Assembly (NCBI GenBank): GCA_965214305.1
Contig: OZ243949.1
Span: forward strand, 744,001-808,000
DNA: 64,000 nucleotides
DNA from: Azophilus sp965214305
GTDB lineage: Bacteria > Pseudomonadota > Gammaproteobacteria > Pseudomonadales > Azotimanducaceae
Reading direction: 5' to 3'
The stretch's first letter is position 1. The number at the start of each line of letters is the position of its first letter. Shown one piece after another: positions 35,804-44,217 of the stretch. The notes below the pieces were generated by a model. It was not told the DNA's origin. It saw nothing but the letters and a program-made list of their open reading frames with translations, and did not search any database. The translations under genes were made by a program, and so were the position numbers.

Positions 35804-37669
35804 TTGGCAGCCGAGCTTACCGAACAAATCAAGCATGTTGTACGCTTCGCGGGGGATTCCGGCGACGGTATTCAACTGCAGGGTCAGCAATTCACCGTGG
35901 CATCGGCGCTGGCTGGCCACGATGTCGCCACCCTACCGGACTTTCCGGCGGAAATTCGGGCACCGGCCGGCACCCGCTATGGCGTCTCCGCCTTCCAGAT
36001 ACAATTCGGCGGCGAACGGGTTACCACGCCGGGTGATGCGCCGGACGTGCTCATTGCCTTCAACCCCGCCGCCCTTGTCGTCAACCTGCCGAACCTGGCC
36101 CCCGGCGCGCTGGTCATCGTCGATACGGGTGCGTTCACCGCACAACGCCTGAAACGAGCGGGCCTCGACGCCAATCCACTGGAAGACGGCACCCTGGAAC
36201 CCTATCGGGTTTGTCCAATCGACATTGCCACCTTGAACTTGGCGGCCGTTAAGCCCTTTGGTCTGGGTGCCAAGGATTCCGCCCGCTGCAAAAATTTCTG
36301 GGCGCTCGGTCTCGTGCTGTGGATGTTCGATCAACCGCGCGACCCGACGGAGCACTGGATACAGCAACGCTTCGCGGGCAACGAGGCCGTGCGCAACGCC
36401 AACCTGGCGGCGCTCAACGCCGGGCACGCCTATGGCGAAACCGTGGAAATGCAACATGTTCTGTCGCGCCAACCGATCCCGCAAGCGCCCCTCAAGGCCC
36501 TGCAATACCGCACCGTCACCGGTGCCGAGGCGTTGGCGTTGGGTATCGTCGCGGCGGGCGAGTTGGCCGATATCGATCTGTTGTTCTGCTCCTACCCCAT
36601 TACCCCCGCCTCCGCCCTGCTACACCATCTGACCGGCTTGGACGAAGCCGGTGTGGCGACCTTCCAAGCGGAGGACGAGATTGCGGCCATTTGTGCCGCC
36701 ATTGGCGCCTCCTACGCGGGCAAACTTGGGGTGACGTCGAGTTCCGGCCCCGGCATTGCCCTGAAAACCGAGGCCCTGGGTTTGGCGGTGGCCGCGGAAC
36801 TGCCACTGTTGGTCATCAATTCCCAGCGCGCCGGACCATCCACCGGCATGCCGACGAAAACGGAACAGAGCGACCTCTATCAGGCCGTCTACGGACGCAA
36901 CGCCGATACGCCGCTCGCGGTCCTGGCCGCCCATTCGCCCGCCGATTGTTTCACCACCGCGGTTGCCGCCGTGCGTATCGCCCTGCGGCACATGACCCCG
37001 GTTATCCTGCTCACTGATGGCTACATCGCCAACGCCTCGGAATTGTGGCCGATTCCCGATATCGAGGGATTCGAGCCCATCGCCCACAACAAACCGGCCG
37101 CATCGGGCACCGCCGACATTTGGGAGCGCGACCCGGCCACCCTCGCCCGATTATGGGCAACACCCGGCGACCAGCGGCACTTGCATCGCATTGGCGGCCT
37201 CGAAAGAGACATCGAAACAGGCCATATTTCCTACGATGCCGCCAACCACCAAGCCATGACCGACATGCGCAAGCGCAAGATTGAAAAAATCGCCGATTTT
37301 GTGCCCGACCAGAGCATCGAACTGGGTATTCCGGGTGGGCTGGCCGTGGTCGGTTGGGGTTCGACCTATGGTGCGATCTATCAAGCAGTTAAGGAAAGCT
37401 TGAACGATGGTCTTAGGGTTGCCCACATCCATCTCAGACATCTAAACCCATTGCCGCCAAATCTGGGTAGCTTGCTGGCGGATTTCGACAACCTACTGGT
37501 GCCGGAGCTGAATACCGGGCAATTGGCCACCCTGCTGCGTGATCGATTACTCACCGAGGCGGCACAACTGAACAAGGTGACGGGCCAGCCGTTCCAAGTG
37601 GCCGAATTAAAAACCGCCATCGCCGGCCTCGCGGGGCCGCGTATTCGGGAGGCGGCGGCACATGGCTAA
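35804..37669 (+). CDS. korA: 2-oxoacid:ferredoxin oxidoreductase, fused gamma-alpha subunit (KorA type)
   Basis: A 621-residue subunit. Residues 1-190 form the gamma domain (VVRFAGDSGDGIQLQGQQF); from about 235 the alpha domain follows, with FCSYPITPASALLHHL, TSSSGPGIALKTEALGLA and the transketolase C-terminal part AVVGWGSTYGAIYQAV. With KorB it oxidises a 2-oxoacid, most likely 2-oxoglutarate, to the acyl-CoA and passes electrons to ferredoxin. Fused gamma-alpha subunits occur in many aerobic bacteria. The start is a TTG at 35804 behind GGGAGAGG. The gene overlaps korB by eight bases. Confidence 0.9.
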   Translation: MAAELTEQIKHVVRFAGDSGDGIQLQGQQFTVASALAGHDVATLPDFPAEIRAPAGTRYGVSAFQIQFGGERVTTPGDAPDVLIAFNPAALVVNLPNLAPGALVIVDTGAFTAQRLKRAGLDANPLEDGTLEPYRVCPIDIATLNLAAVKPFGLGAKDSARCKNFWALGLVLWMFDQPRDPTEHWIQQRFAGNEAVRNANLAALNAGHAYGETVEMQHVLSRQPIPQAPLKALQYRTVTGAEALALGIVAAGELADIDLLFCSYPITPASALLHHLTGLDEAGVATFQAEDEIAAICAAIGASYAGKLGVTSSSGPGIALKTEALGLAVAAELPLLVINSQRAGPSTGMPTKTEQSDLYQAVYGRNADTPLAVLAAHSPADCFTTAVAAVRIALRHMTPVILLTDGYIANASELWPIPDIEGFEPIAHNKPAASGTADIWERDPATLARLWATPGDQRHLHRIGGLERDIETGHISYDAANHQAMTDMRKRKIEKIADFVPDQSIELGIPGGLAVVGWGSTYGAIYQAVKESLNDGLRVAHIHLRHLNPLPPNLGSLLADFDNLLVPELNTGQLATLLRDRLLTEAAQLNKVTGQPFQVAELKTAIAGLAGPRIREAAAHG

Positions 37670-38654
37670 ACTGGATTACAAAGCGTTCGCCACCGACCAG
37701 GAAGTGCGCTGGTGTCCGGGCTGTGGCGACTATTCGATATTGAAGGCCGTACAGCGGTCGCTGGCGGAGGCTGGCGCCAAGCCGGAGAACACCGTCTTCA
37801 TCTCCGGCATCGGCTGTGCGTCGCGCCTGCCCTACTACATCGAAAGCTATGGCTTCCACACCATTCACGGACGAGCCCCGGCGATCGCCACCGGTGTCAA
37901 GCTGGCCAATCCCGGCCTCGACGTCTGGGTGATTACCGGTGACGGCGATGGCCTCTCCATCGGCGGCAACCATCTCCTGCACAGCCTGCGCCGCAACCTA
38001 GACCTGAACATCCTGCTGTTCAACAATGAAATCTACGGGCTGACCAAGGGACAGTATTCACCCACTTCGCGTCCCGGCACCAAGAGTCCCTCAAGCCCGA
38101 ACGGTTCGGTGGACATGCCTGTGCAACCGGGTCGTTTCGCCATCGGCGCCGGCGCCACCTTTGTGGCGAAGGCAGTGGATGTCGATCAGCAACGGTTGCC
38201 GGGGCTGCTCAACGAGGCCCGTTCCCACCGGGGGGCGGCCTTTGTGGAAATTCTGCAAAACTGCATTGTTTACAACAAAGATGTTTTCGACAGCGTGGCC
38301 AATCGAAAAACCGCCGCCGACCATCAGATTCATGTGCAACACGGGCAACCGCTGTTCTATGGCCAAGGCAACCGCAAGGGCCTACGTCTCAATCCACACC
38401 GGCTTGCCCTTGAAAGCGTGATGGTCGGCGAGGACGGTATCGACGCGGCCGACGTGCTTGTCCACGATGAGACCAACAGTGCGCTCGCGCACCTGTTATT
38501 GGGCATGGAAGCGCCGCTGCCGACAGCCTTGGGTGTTATTCACCGGCGCACCGCCGCGAGCTTTGAGCAGTCGTTCTGGCAGGCCAAATCGCCAACCCGG
38601 CGACAACGAGTAGCGCATCTGTTGCAGCGGGGCAACCTGGTTGATCGGCGCTGA
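37662..38654 (+). CDS. korB: 2-oxoacid:ferredoxin oxidoreductase beta subunit (KorB type)
   Basis: A 330-residue ThDP-binding subunit. The motif WCPGCGDYSIL near residue 17 carries two cysteines of the [4Fe-4S] site; GIGCASRLPYY and the ThDP motif GDGDGLSIGGNHLLH with FNNEIYGLTKGQYSPTS complete the active site. This pattern fits 2-oxoglutarate:ferredoxin oxidoreductase. It overlaps korA, so the subunits are made together. It gives the cell a ferredoxin-linked route beside or instead of 2-oxoglutarate dehydrogenase. Confidence 0.92.
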   Translation: MAKLDYKAFATDQEVRWCPGCGDYSILKAVQRSLAEAGAKPENTVFISGIGCASRLPYYIESYGFHTIHGRAPAIATGVKLANPGLDVWVITGDGDGLSIGGNHLLHSLRRNLDLNILLFNNEIYGLTKGQYSPTSRPGTKSPSSPNGSVDMPVQPGRFAIGAGATFVAKAVDVDQQRLPGLLNEARSHRGAAFVEILQNCIVYNKDVFDSVANRKTAADHQIHVQHGQPLFYGQGNRKGLRLNPHRLALESVMVGEDGIDAADVLVHDETNSALAHLLLGMEAPLPTALGVIHRRTAASFEQSFWQAKSPTRRQRVAHLLQRGNLVDRR

Positions 38655-38719
38655 ACCCCTCGATTTGCAAAGGGTACAGGCCGCAGATGCCGATACACCG
38701 AGCAACATCCTGACAGATA

Positions 38720-38832
38720 GAGCGGTCCTGCGGGTTTTCCCTTGCCGCGCCGTTCAGCTCGCTCCATGCCCCCTCACATAAGCGGGAAGCAGGTGCCCAG
38801 CGCGGCAAGGGAAACCCCGAAGGCCAGCTCGC
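38720..38832. repeat. family P palindrome, copy 4
   Basis: The left arm is AGCGGTCCTGCGGGTTTTCCC and the right arm GGGAAACCCCGAAGGCCAGCT (each read as two pieces around GGGTTT and AAACCC); they pair imperfectly. The interior TTGCCGCGCCGTTCAGCTCG and GCCCAGCGCGGCAAGG is as in the other copies. It lies between korB and the indolepyruvate oxidoreductase gene. The rest of 38655-38970 shows no gene. Confidence 0.78.
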
Positions 38833-38970
38833 TACCAAGCGATACAACCTATCAAGCACTCTCGCGGCTCGCTAAGGCGCAGGCACCCAGTGCCGGAATA
38901 GCAAAATCCGGTGGAGGGAGTAACATTAGCCCGGCTGCCCTACTCATCCGCAAACCAGGAGATTAGATCG

Positions 38971-41900
38971 ATGGCTTCGCCCGCTGCCAACCTGCTTTCG
39001 GTTTCCCTCGAGGACAAGTACGCGCTGGAGAAGGGGCGGGCCTATATGACCGGGGTTGAGGCCCTGGTGCGGCTACCCATCATGCAGCAACAACGGGACC
39101 GGGCGCGTGGGCTGAATACCGCGGCCTTCGTCTCCGGCTACCGGGGCTCTCCGGTCGGTGGCCTCGACCAGGCGATGTGGAAAGCAAGACCTTGGCTGGC
39201 GGAACACAATATCCACTTCAACCCCGGCCTGAACGAGGATCTGGCGGCAACATCGGTTTGGGGTAGCCAACAAGCCAATCTCTTTGACGGCGCTCGCTAC
39301 GACGGCGTGTTCGGCATGTGGTACGGCAAGGGGCCGGGCGTGGACCGCAGTGTGGATGCCATTAAGCACGCCAACGCCGCGGGCACGTCCCGCTACGGCG
39401 GCGTACTGGCCGTGGCGGGCGATGACCATGCAGCCAAATCATCCACCCTGCCACACCAGTCGGAACATGTGTTTATCGGCACATCCATACCGGTGTTGAA
39501 CCCCGCCAATGTCCAAGAAGTGCTGGATCTCGGCCTCTGTGGTTGGGAATTGTCGCGCTACAGCGGCTGCTGGGTGGCGCTGAAAGCCATCACCGATACC
39601 ATGGATTCCGCCATTTCCGCCGACATCGACCCCGACCGGGTGCAAATCGCCATTCCCAACGAGTTCGAATTGCCCGAGGGCGGGGTGCATATCCGCTGGC
39701 CCGATTCCTGGCACGATCAGGAACTGCGCCTCAATAAGTACAAGATCTACGCCGCCCGTGAATTCGTCCGGGTTAACGGACTCAACCGTATCGTGCTCAA
39801 TAGCCCCAAGGCGCGTTTCGGCATTATCACTACCGGCAAGGCGTATCTCGACGTGATGCAGGCGTTGCAAGATATCGGCATAGACGAAGCCTGTGCCGCC
39901 GCCATCGGCATTCGCGTCTACAAGTTGGCCATGAGTTGGCCGCTGGAACCCACCATGACGCACACCTTCGCCGACGGGCTTGAGGAGATTTTGGTGGTGG
40001 AAGAGAAGCGTTCCATTGTAGAGGATCAACTGACGGGGCAACTCTACAATTGGCCCGTCTCAAAACGGCCCCGGGTCGTCGGCGAATACGATGAACAGGG
40101 GCGTGAACTCCTGCCCAGCTACGGCGAACTGACCCCGGCGTCCGTGGCCCGCGCCATAGCCGGCCGCATTCGGCATTTCCACGATTCCGATAGTGTGCGG
40201 GCGCGGCTTGACTTCCTGGATCGCAAGGAACGCACACTGGCCCAACCACGCAAGGTCGCTGAACGCACACCGCATTTTTGCTCCGGTTGCCCACACAACA
40301 GTTCGACCCGTGTACCCGACGGCAGCCGCTCCATTGCCGGCATTGGTTGCCATTTTATGGCCCTCTGGATGCCCGACCGGCCCACGCTAACCTTCACGCA
40401 GATGGGCGGGGAAGGTGCTCCCTGGATTGGCCAGGCACCCTTTACGGATACCGACCATATCTTTCAAAACCTTGGTGACGGCACCTACAACCACTCCGGC
40501 ATTCTCGCCATCCGCGCGGCGCGGGCGGCGGACGTCAACATAACCTATAAGATTCTCTGCAACGACGCTGTGGCCATGACCGGCGGGCAACCCGTTGACG
40601 GCGAATTCTCTGTTGAAAATCTAATCCATCAACTGCGCGGGGAGGCAATTGAGCGCATCGCCCTGGTCAGTGACGAACCCGGCGCTTGGCGAGGCAAATT
40701 CGCCGACATTCCCGGCTTCAGCCTGCACCACCGGGACGAGATAGACGCTCTGCAGTTGGAACTGCGTGAGGTCAAGGGCGTTTCGGTGCTTGTCTATCAG
40801 CAAACCTGTGCCGCCGAAAAGCGCCGTCGCCGCAAGCGTGGCCAGGTGCCTGACCCGGCCAAGCGCGTGTTCATCAATGACGCGGTCTGTGAAGGCTGCG
40901 GTGATTGCAGCCGGGTTTCAAATTGTCTCTCGGTGGTGCCATTGGAGACGGAACTCGGGCGCAAGCGCAAAATCGACCAGAGCGCCTGCAACAAGGATTA
41001 CAGCTGTGTGAAGGGGTTCTGTCCGAGTTTCGTAACCGTACAGGGCGGCGAATTGGCAAAGCGGCCCGGCCTGGTTGCGGCGACCAGCACGGCCGAGCCC
41101 GGCGGCGATTCCTTCGCCATGCCGCCCGAACCCGAACTGCCCGACCTGGAAGTACCCTGGGGAAGCATTGTGACCGGTGTCGGAGGCACCGGTGTGATAA
41201 CCGTCACCGCCCTAATCGCCATGGCCGCGCACATGGAAGGCAAGGGCTGTGCCACCATGAATCAAACCGGGCTCGCACAAAAATTCGGCGCCGTCGTTAG
41301 CCATGTGCGGGTCGCCCGAAAACAAAACGACATCAAGACCGTACGCATTGCCGCCGGCGATGCCGACCTGGTACTCGGCTGCGACCTCGCCGTGGCCTCC
41401 GCCTCGGAAGCACTGACCACGGTTGATACCGAGCGATCAAGCGCGGTGGTGAATTGCGCGGAGGTGCCGAATGCGGCCTTCGTGCTCGATCCGGATGCCG
41501 AATTCCTGACCGCGGAGATGCAGCAGACCATCCGCGAGGAAGTGGGCGAGGAGCGCTGCCACTTTGTCGACTCCACCGGCATCGCCAGCGAACTGCTTGG
41601 CGATGCCATCGCCAGCAATCTGTTCCTGCTCGGATTCGCTTGGCAAAAGGGCCTGGTTCCGGTGAGCCAAGTCGCATTGGAACGAGCCATCGAAATCAAC
41701 GGCGTCGCCGTGGAACTCAATAAGCAGGCGTTTTTGTGGGGACGCCGGGCTGCCCACGAGCCCGAGCGCGTTCTGGGGTTGGTGGAAAGCCGCCTGCGCA
41801 AGCCCCGCCGCTTGACGTTGGACGAGCTGATCGCCGACCGGGAAGAGCGGCTGACGGCTTATCAGAACACCGACTATGCGGCGACTTACAGCGATTGCTT

Positions 41901-42471
41901 GGCACGAGTGCGGCAACAGGACGCCGACCCGGCTTTGCGCTTAACCCGGGCTGTTGCCAAGTCACTCTATAAATTAATGGCCTACAAAGACGAATACGAA
42001 GTGGCGCGCCTCTACAGCGACGGCGAATTCAAGCGCAAACTGAAGGCGCAGTTCAGCGGCAACTACAGGCTGCGCTTGCATCTGGCACCCCCCTTGCTCG
42101 CCAAGCGTGACCCGAGTACCGGCCACCTTATAAAACGCGAACTGCCCGGCTTCACGCTCCATGTCTTTACCCTGCTGGCGAAGCTGAAATTTCTGCGTGG
42201 CACCGCCCTGGACATCTTCGGCTTCACCAGTGAACGGCGGCGCGAACGCCGGGATATCGCCGACTACCGCGCCCTGATCGACGAGCTGCTCGCCAACCTG
42301 ACAACGACGCGATACAACATCGCTGTACAATTAGCCGAATTACCGCTGCAACTGCGCGGTTTCGGTCACGTCAAGGACGCAAACCGCGCCAAGCTGGATT
42401 TGCAGCGAAAACCACTGCTGGCCGCACTGCGTGGAGAAAGCGTTGTTAAGGTTGTTGAGCAGGTGGCCTGA
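38971..42471 (+). CDS. indolepyruvate:ferredoxin oxidoreductase, fused alpha-beta type with DUF6537
   Basis: A 1166-residue single-chain 2-oxoacid:ferredoxin oxidoreductase. Order: pyruvate-binding-type domain (FVSGYRGSPVGGLDQAMW), ThDP domain (CSGCPHNSST, GIGCHFMALWM, TQMGGEGAPWIGQ), a cysteine-rich [4Fe-4S] segment (NDAVCEGCGDCSRVSNC; SACNKDYSCVKGFCPS), a gamma-type domain (GVGGTGVITVTALIAMAAHM) and a C-terminal DUF6537 region. Such enzymes oxidise arylpyruvates or branched 2-oxoacids from amino-acid breakdown. ATG 38971 has AGGAGA eight bases upstream; an earlier in-frame start at 38911 lacks this. It follows korAB, so ferredoxin-linked 2-oxoacid oxidation is concentrated here. Confidence 0.92.
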   Translation: MASPAANLLSVSLEDKYALEKGRAYMTGVEALVRLPIMQQQRDRARGLNTAAFVSGYRGSPVGGLDQAMWKARPWLAEHNIHFNPGLNEDLAATSVWGSQQANLFDGARYDGVFGMWYGKGPGVDRSVDAIKHANAAGTSRYGGVLAVAGDDHAAKSSTLPHQSEHVFIGTSIPVLNPANVQEVLDLGLCGWELSRYSGCWVALKAITDTMDSAISADIDPDRVQIAIPNEFELPEGGVHIRWPDSWHDQELRLNKYKIYAAREFVRVNGLNRIVLNSPKARFGIITTGKAYLDVMQALQDIGIDEACAAAIGIRVYKLAMSWPLEPTMTHTFADGLEEILVVEEKRSIVEDQLTGQLYNWPVSKRPRVVGEYDEQGRELLPSYGELTPASVARAIAGRIRHFHDSDSVRARLDFLDRKERTLAQPRKVAERTPHFCSGCPHNSSTRVPDGSRSIAGIGCHFMALWMPDRPTLTFTQMGGEGAPWIGQAPFTDTDHIFQNLGDGTYNHSGILAIRAARAADVNITYKILCNDAVAMTGGQPVDGEFSVENLIHQLRGEAIERIALVSDEPGAWRGKFADIPGFSLHHRDEIDALQLELREVKGVSVLVYQQTCAAEKRRRRKRGQVPDPAKRVFINDAVCEGCGDCSRVSNCLSVVPLETELGRKRKIDQSACNKDYSCVKGFCPSFVTVQGGELAKRPGLVAATSTAEPGGDSFAMPPEPELPDLEVPWGSIVTGVGGTGVITVTALIAMAAHMEGKGCATMNQTGLAQKFGAVVSHVRVARKQNDIKTVRIAAGDADLVLGCDLAVASASEALTTVDTERSSAVVNCAEVPNAAFVLDPDAEFLTAEMQQTIREEVGEERCHFVDSTGIASELLGDAIASNLFLLGFAWQKGLVPVSQVALERAIEINGVAVELNKQAFLWGRRAAHEPERVLGLVESRLRKPRRLTLDELIADREERLTAYQNTDYAATYSDCLARVRQQDADPALRLTRAVAKSLYKLMAYKDEYEVARLYSDGEFKRKLKAQFSGNYRLRLHLAPPLLAKRDPSTGHLIKRELPGFTLHVFTLLAKLKFLRGTALDIFGFTSERRRERRDIADYRALIDELLANLTTTRYNIAVQLAELPLQLRGFGHVKDANRAKLDLQRKPLLAALRGESVVKVVEQVA

Positions 42472-42672
42472 GTTTTCCATCCATTGACACCGACAGCCCG
42501 CAAAATTAGGGATCTACATACTTGTCGCCACCTTTAGCAGGGTCGCTTTGTCACAGGGGCCCCTGTGGTCGTGGGAGTCGAGTCAATAAACCCCTAGCGT
42601 TCGGCATCGGTCAACGCCCGCCAAGGGTGTGGCTCCATTGGTCTGCCCCATCGCTTTGCCGGAACGACGGAA

Positions 42673-43833
42673 ATGACAGCAATGAAAGAGAAGTTCATCA
42701 TTCCCGGCTTGGTCATTCTGGCGTCACTGTTCGGTGCCGCCGTGCTCATGGCCACCAGCCCGCGGATAGAGCCGAGCGATCCCGCGCCCGTGCCGCCCAC
42801 CGTGCGCGTTCGCGATGTGCAGCCCGAACCGGTAAGGCTCAGGGTGCATTCTCAGGGCACGGTGACGCCAAACACCCAAAGCCGATTGATCCCCGAGGTT
42901 TCCGGGCGCATCACCTGGATATCCGACGCCCTGGTCAACGGTGGATATTTCCAGCGGGGCGAAGCGTTGCTGAGGCTCGACGACACCAACTATCGCTCGA
43001 ACCTGAAACGCGCGGAAGCCACCCTCACCCGCGCCCAAGCCCAGTATGAACATGCGCGGTTCGAATTCGAGCGCATGCAAAGCCTGGAGCAACGGCGTTT
43101 GGCAAGCCGCTCGCAAATGGAGGCGGCGCAACGCGATTTCCGGGTCGCCGAAGCCGCTCTGCAAGACGCCACCGCCAATCTTGAACAGGCCAAGCTGGAG
43201 TTGGCGCGCACCGTTGTCAAAGCACCCTTCACCGGCTTGGTGCGCGATGAATCCGTGGATATCGGCCAGTTGGTCGGCCCCGGCTCCCCGGTCGCCACCA
43301 TTTACGCCACCGACCGATTGGAGGTGCGCCTGCCGGTGGCGGACCGGCAATTGGAGTTTCTCAACCTGCCCGTGGGTCATCGCGGTGAATTGCCCGTCAA
43401 CCAGCAACCCGCTGTCACCCTGACGGCGGATTATGCGGGGCGCAAGCTATCCTGGAGCGGCAAGATCGTGCGTGAGGAAGCACAGATCGATACGTCCAGC
43501 CGCATGGTCAATATCGTCGCGCGTATCTCCAGTGCCGACGAAACCTCACTGCCCGCAGTGGGCCTGTTCGTCAATGCCGACATTGAGGGGCTGTTGGTGA
43601 ACGATCTTGTCGTATTGCCGCGCAACGCGCTGCACTCCGGCAACCGGATGCTGGTTGTCGATACGGACAATCGCCTGCGCTTCCGAACGGTGCAGCCGTT
43701 GCGCCTGTATCAGGACGATGTGCTCATCAAGGCGGGCCTCGACGCTGGCGAGCGGGTTTGCGTATCCCCCATACAAACCCCCATCGACGGCATGGTCGTC
43801 AATCCGGTGGCCGATAACCAGGCCGCAAGCTAA
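42673..43833 (+). CDS. RND efflux periplasmic adaptor (membrane fusion protein)
   Basis: A 386-residue HlyD/AcrA-type adaptor. An N-terminal anchor (FIIPGLVILASLFGAAVLMA) is followed by a lipoyl half-motif (EVSGRITWISDALVNGGYF), an alpha-helical hairpin (about residues 100-165, rich in A, E, R and Q), the second lipoyl half (KAPFTGLVRDESVDIGQLVG), a beta-barrel and a membrane-proximal domain (VVLPRNALHSGNRMLVVD). It should link the RND pump at 44218 to an outer-membrane channel, which is not encoded here. Two mobile repeats now separate it from the pump gene. Confidence 0.9.
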   Translation: MTAMKEKFIIPGLVILASLFGAAVLMATSPRIEPSDPAPVPPTVRVRDVQPEPVRLRVHSQGTVTPNTQSRLIPEVSGRITWISDALVNGGYFQRGEALLRLDDTNYRSNLKRAEATLTRAQAQYEHARFEFERMQSLEQRRLASRSQMEAAQRDFRVAEAALQDATANLEQAKLELARTVVKAPFTGLVRDESVDIGQLVGPGSPVATIYATDRLEVRLPVADRQLEFLNLPVGHRGELPVNQQPAVTLTADYAGRKLSWSGKIVREEAQIDTSSRMVNIVARISSADETSLPAVGLFVNADIEGLLVNDLVVLPRNALHSGNRMLVVDTDNRLRFRTVQPLRLYQDDVLIKAGLDAGERVCVSPIQTPIDGMVVNPVADNQAAS

Positions 43834-43856
43834 GGGCCTAACGAAGCGATGTCTCG

Positions 43857-43944
43857 GTAGTGGCTCAATTTGGAAAATCTTCGTTACCGCAGCCCAAAGC
43901 GGGCTTGGTCTCCGCGGCGGCGGAAATTAAAACTGAGCCACTAC
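43857..43944. mobile_element. family C mini-element, copy 2, with 10-bp target duplication
   Basis: The same element as at 10460: inverted ends TAGTGGCTCAATTT and AAACTGAGCCACTA, with a shared core around ACCGCAGCCCAA and CGCGGCGGCGGAAAT. It is flanked by the exact direct repeat CGATGTCTCG (43847-43856 and 43945-43954). It lies 23 bases after the stop codon of the adaptor gene, inside the efflux operon. Confidence 0.88.
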
Positions 43945-44018
43945 CGATGTCTCGGCCGACTTGGGTTATGCGGTTGCTCATTTGCATGACGAGGGAGCTA
44001 AGCGCACCAGGGGATGGC

Positions 44019-44135
44019 GAGCGGACCCCCCGGTGGGGCTTCCCTTGCGGCGCGTTCAGCTTGTCCCATCCCCGCTCATCCCGCAGGAAGCGGGTGCCCT
44101 GCACCGCAAGGGAAGCCCGGGGGTCCGCTCTTTCC
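44019..44135. repeat. family P palindrome, copy 5
   Basis: The left arm starts GCGGACCCCC and the right arm ends GGGGGTCCGC, perfect complements that differ from the arms of all other copies. The inner part GGGCTTCCCTTGCGG pairs with CCGCAAGGGAAGCCC. It sits between the adaptor and the RND pump genes, 83 bases before the pump start. Together with family C copy 2 it fills the 43834-44217 gap. Confidence 0.82.
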
Positions 44136-44217
44136 CAAGAGCCGATGCATGTTGCAAGTTTCGGTGTGCCGGCACAGCGGCGCATAGCAATGCGCTGGTT
44201 CGGAAACTAGCCCCATC

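Noticed and set aside
42484..42513. TTGACA at 42484 as a promoter for the efflux operon
   Set aside because: The -35 is perfect, but the sequence 17 bases later (TAGGGA) is a poor -10, so support is too weak to list.
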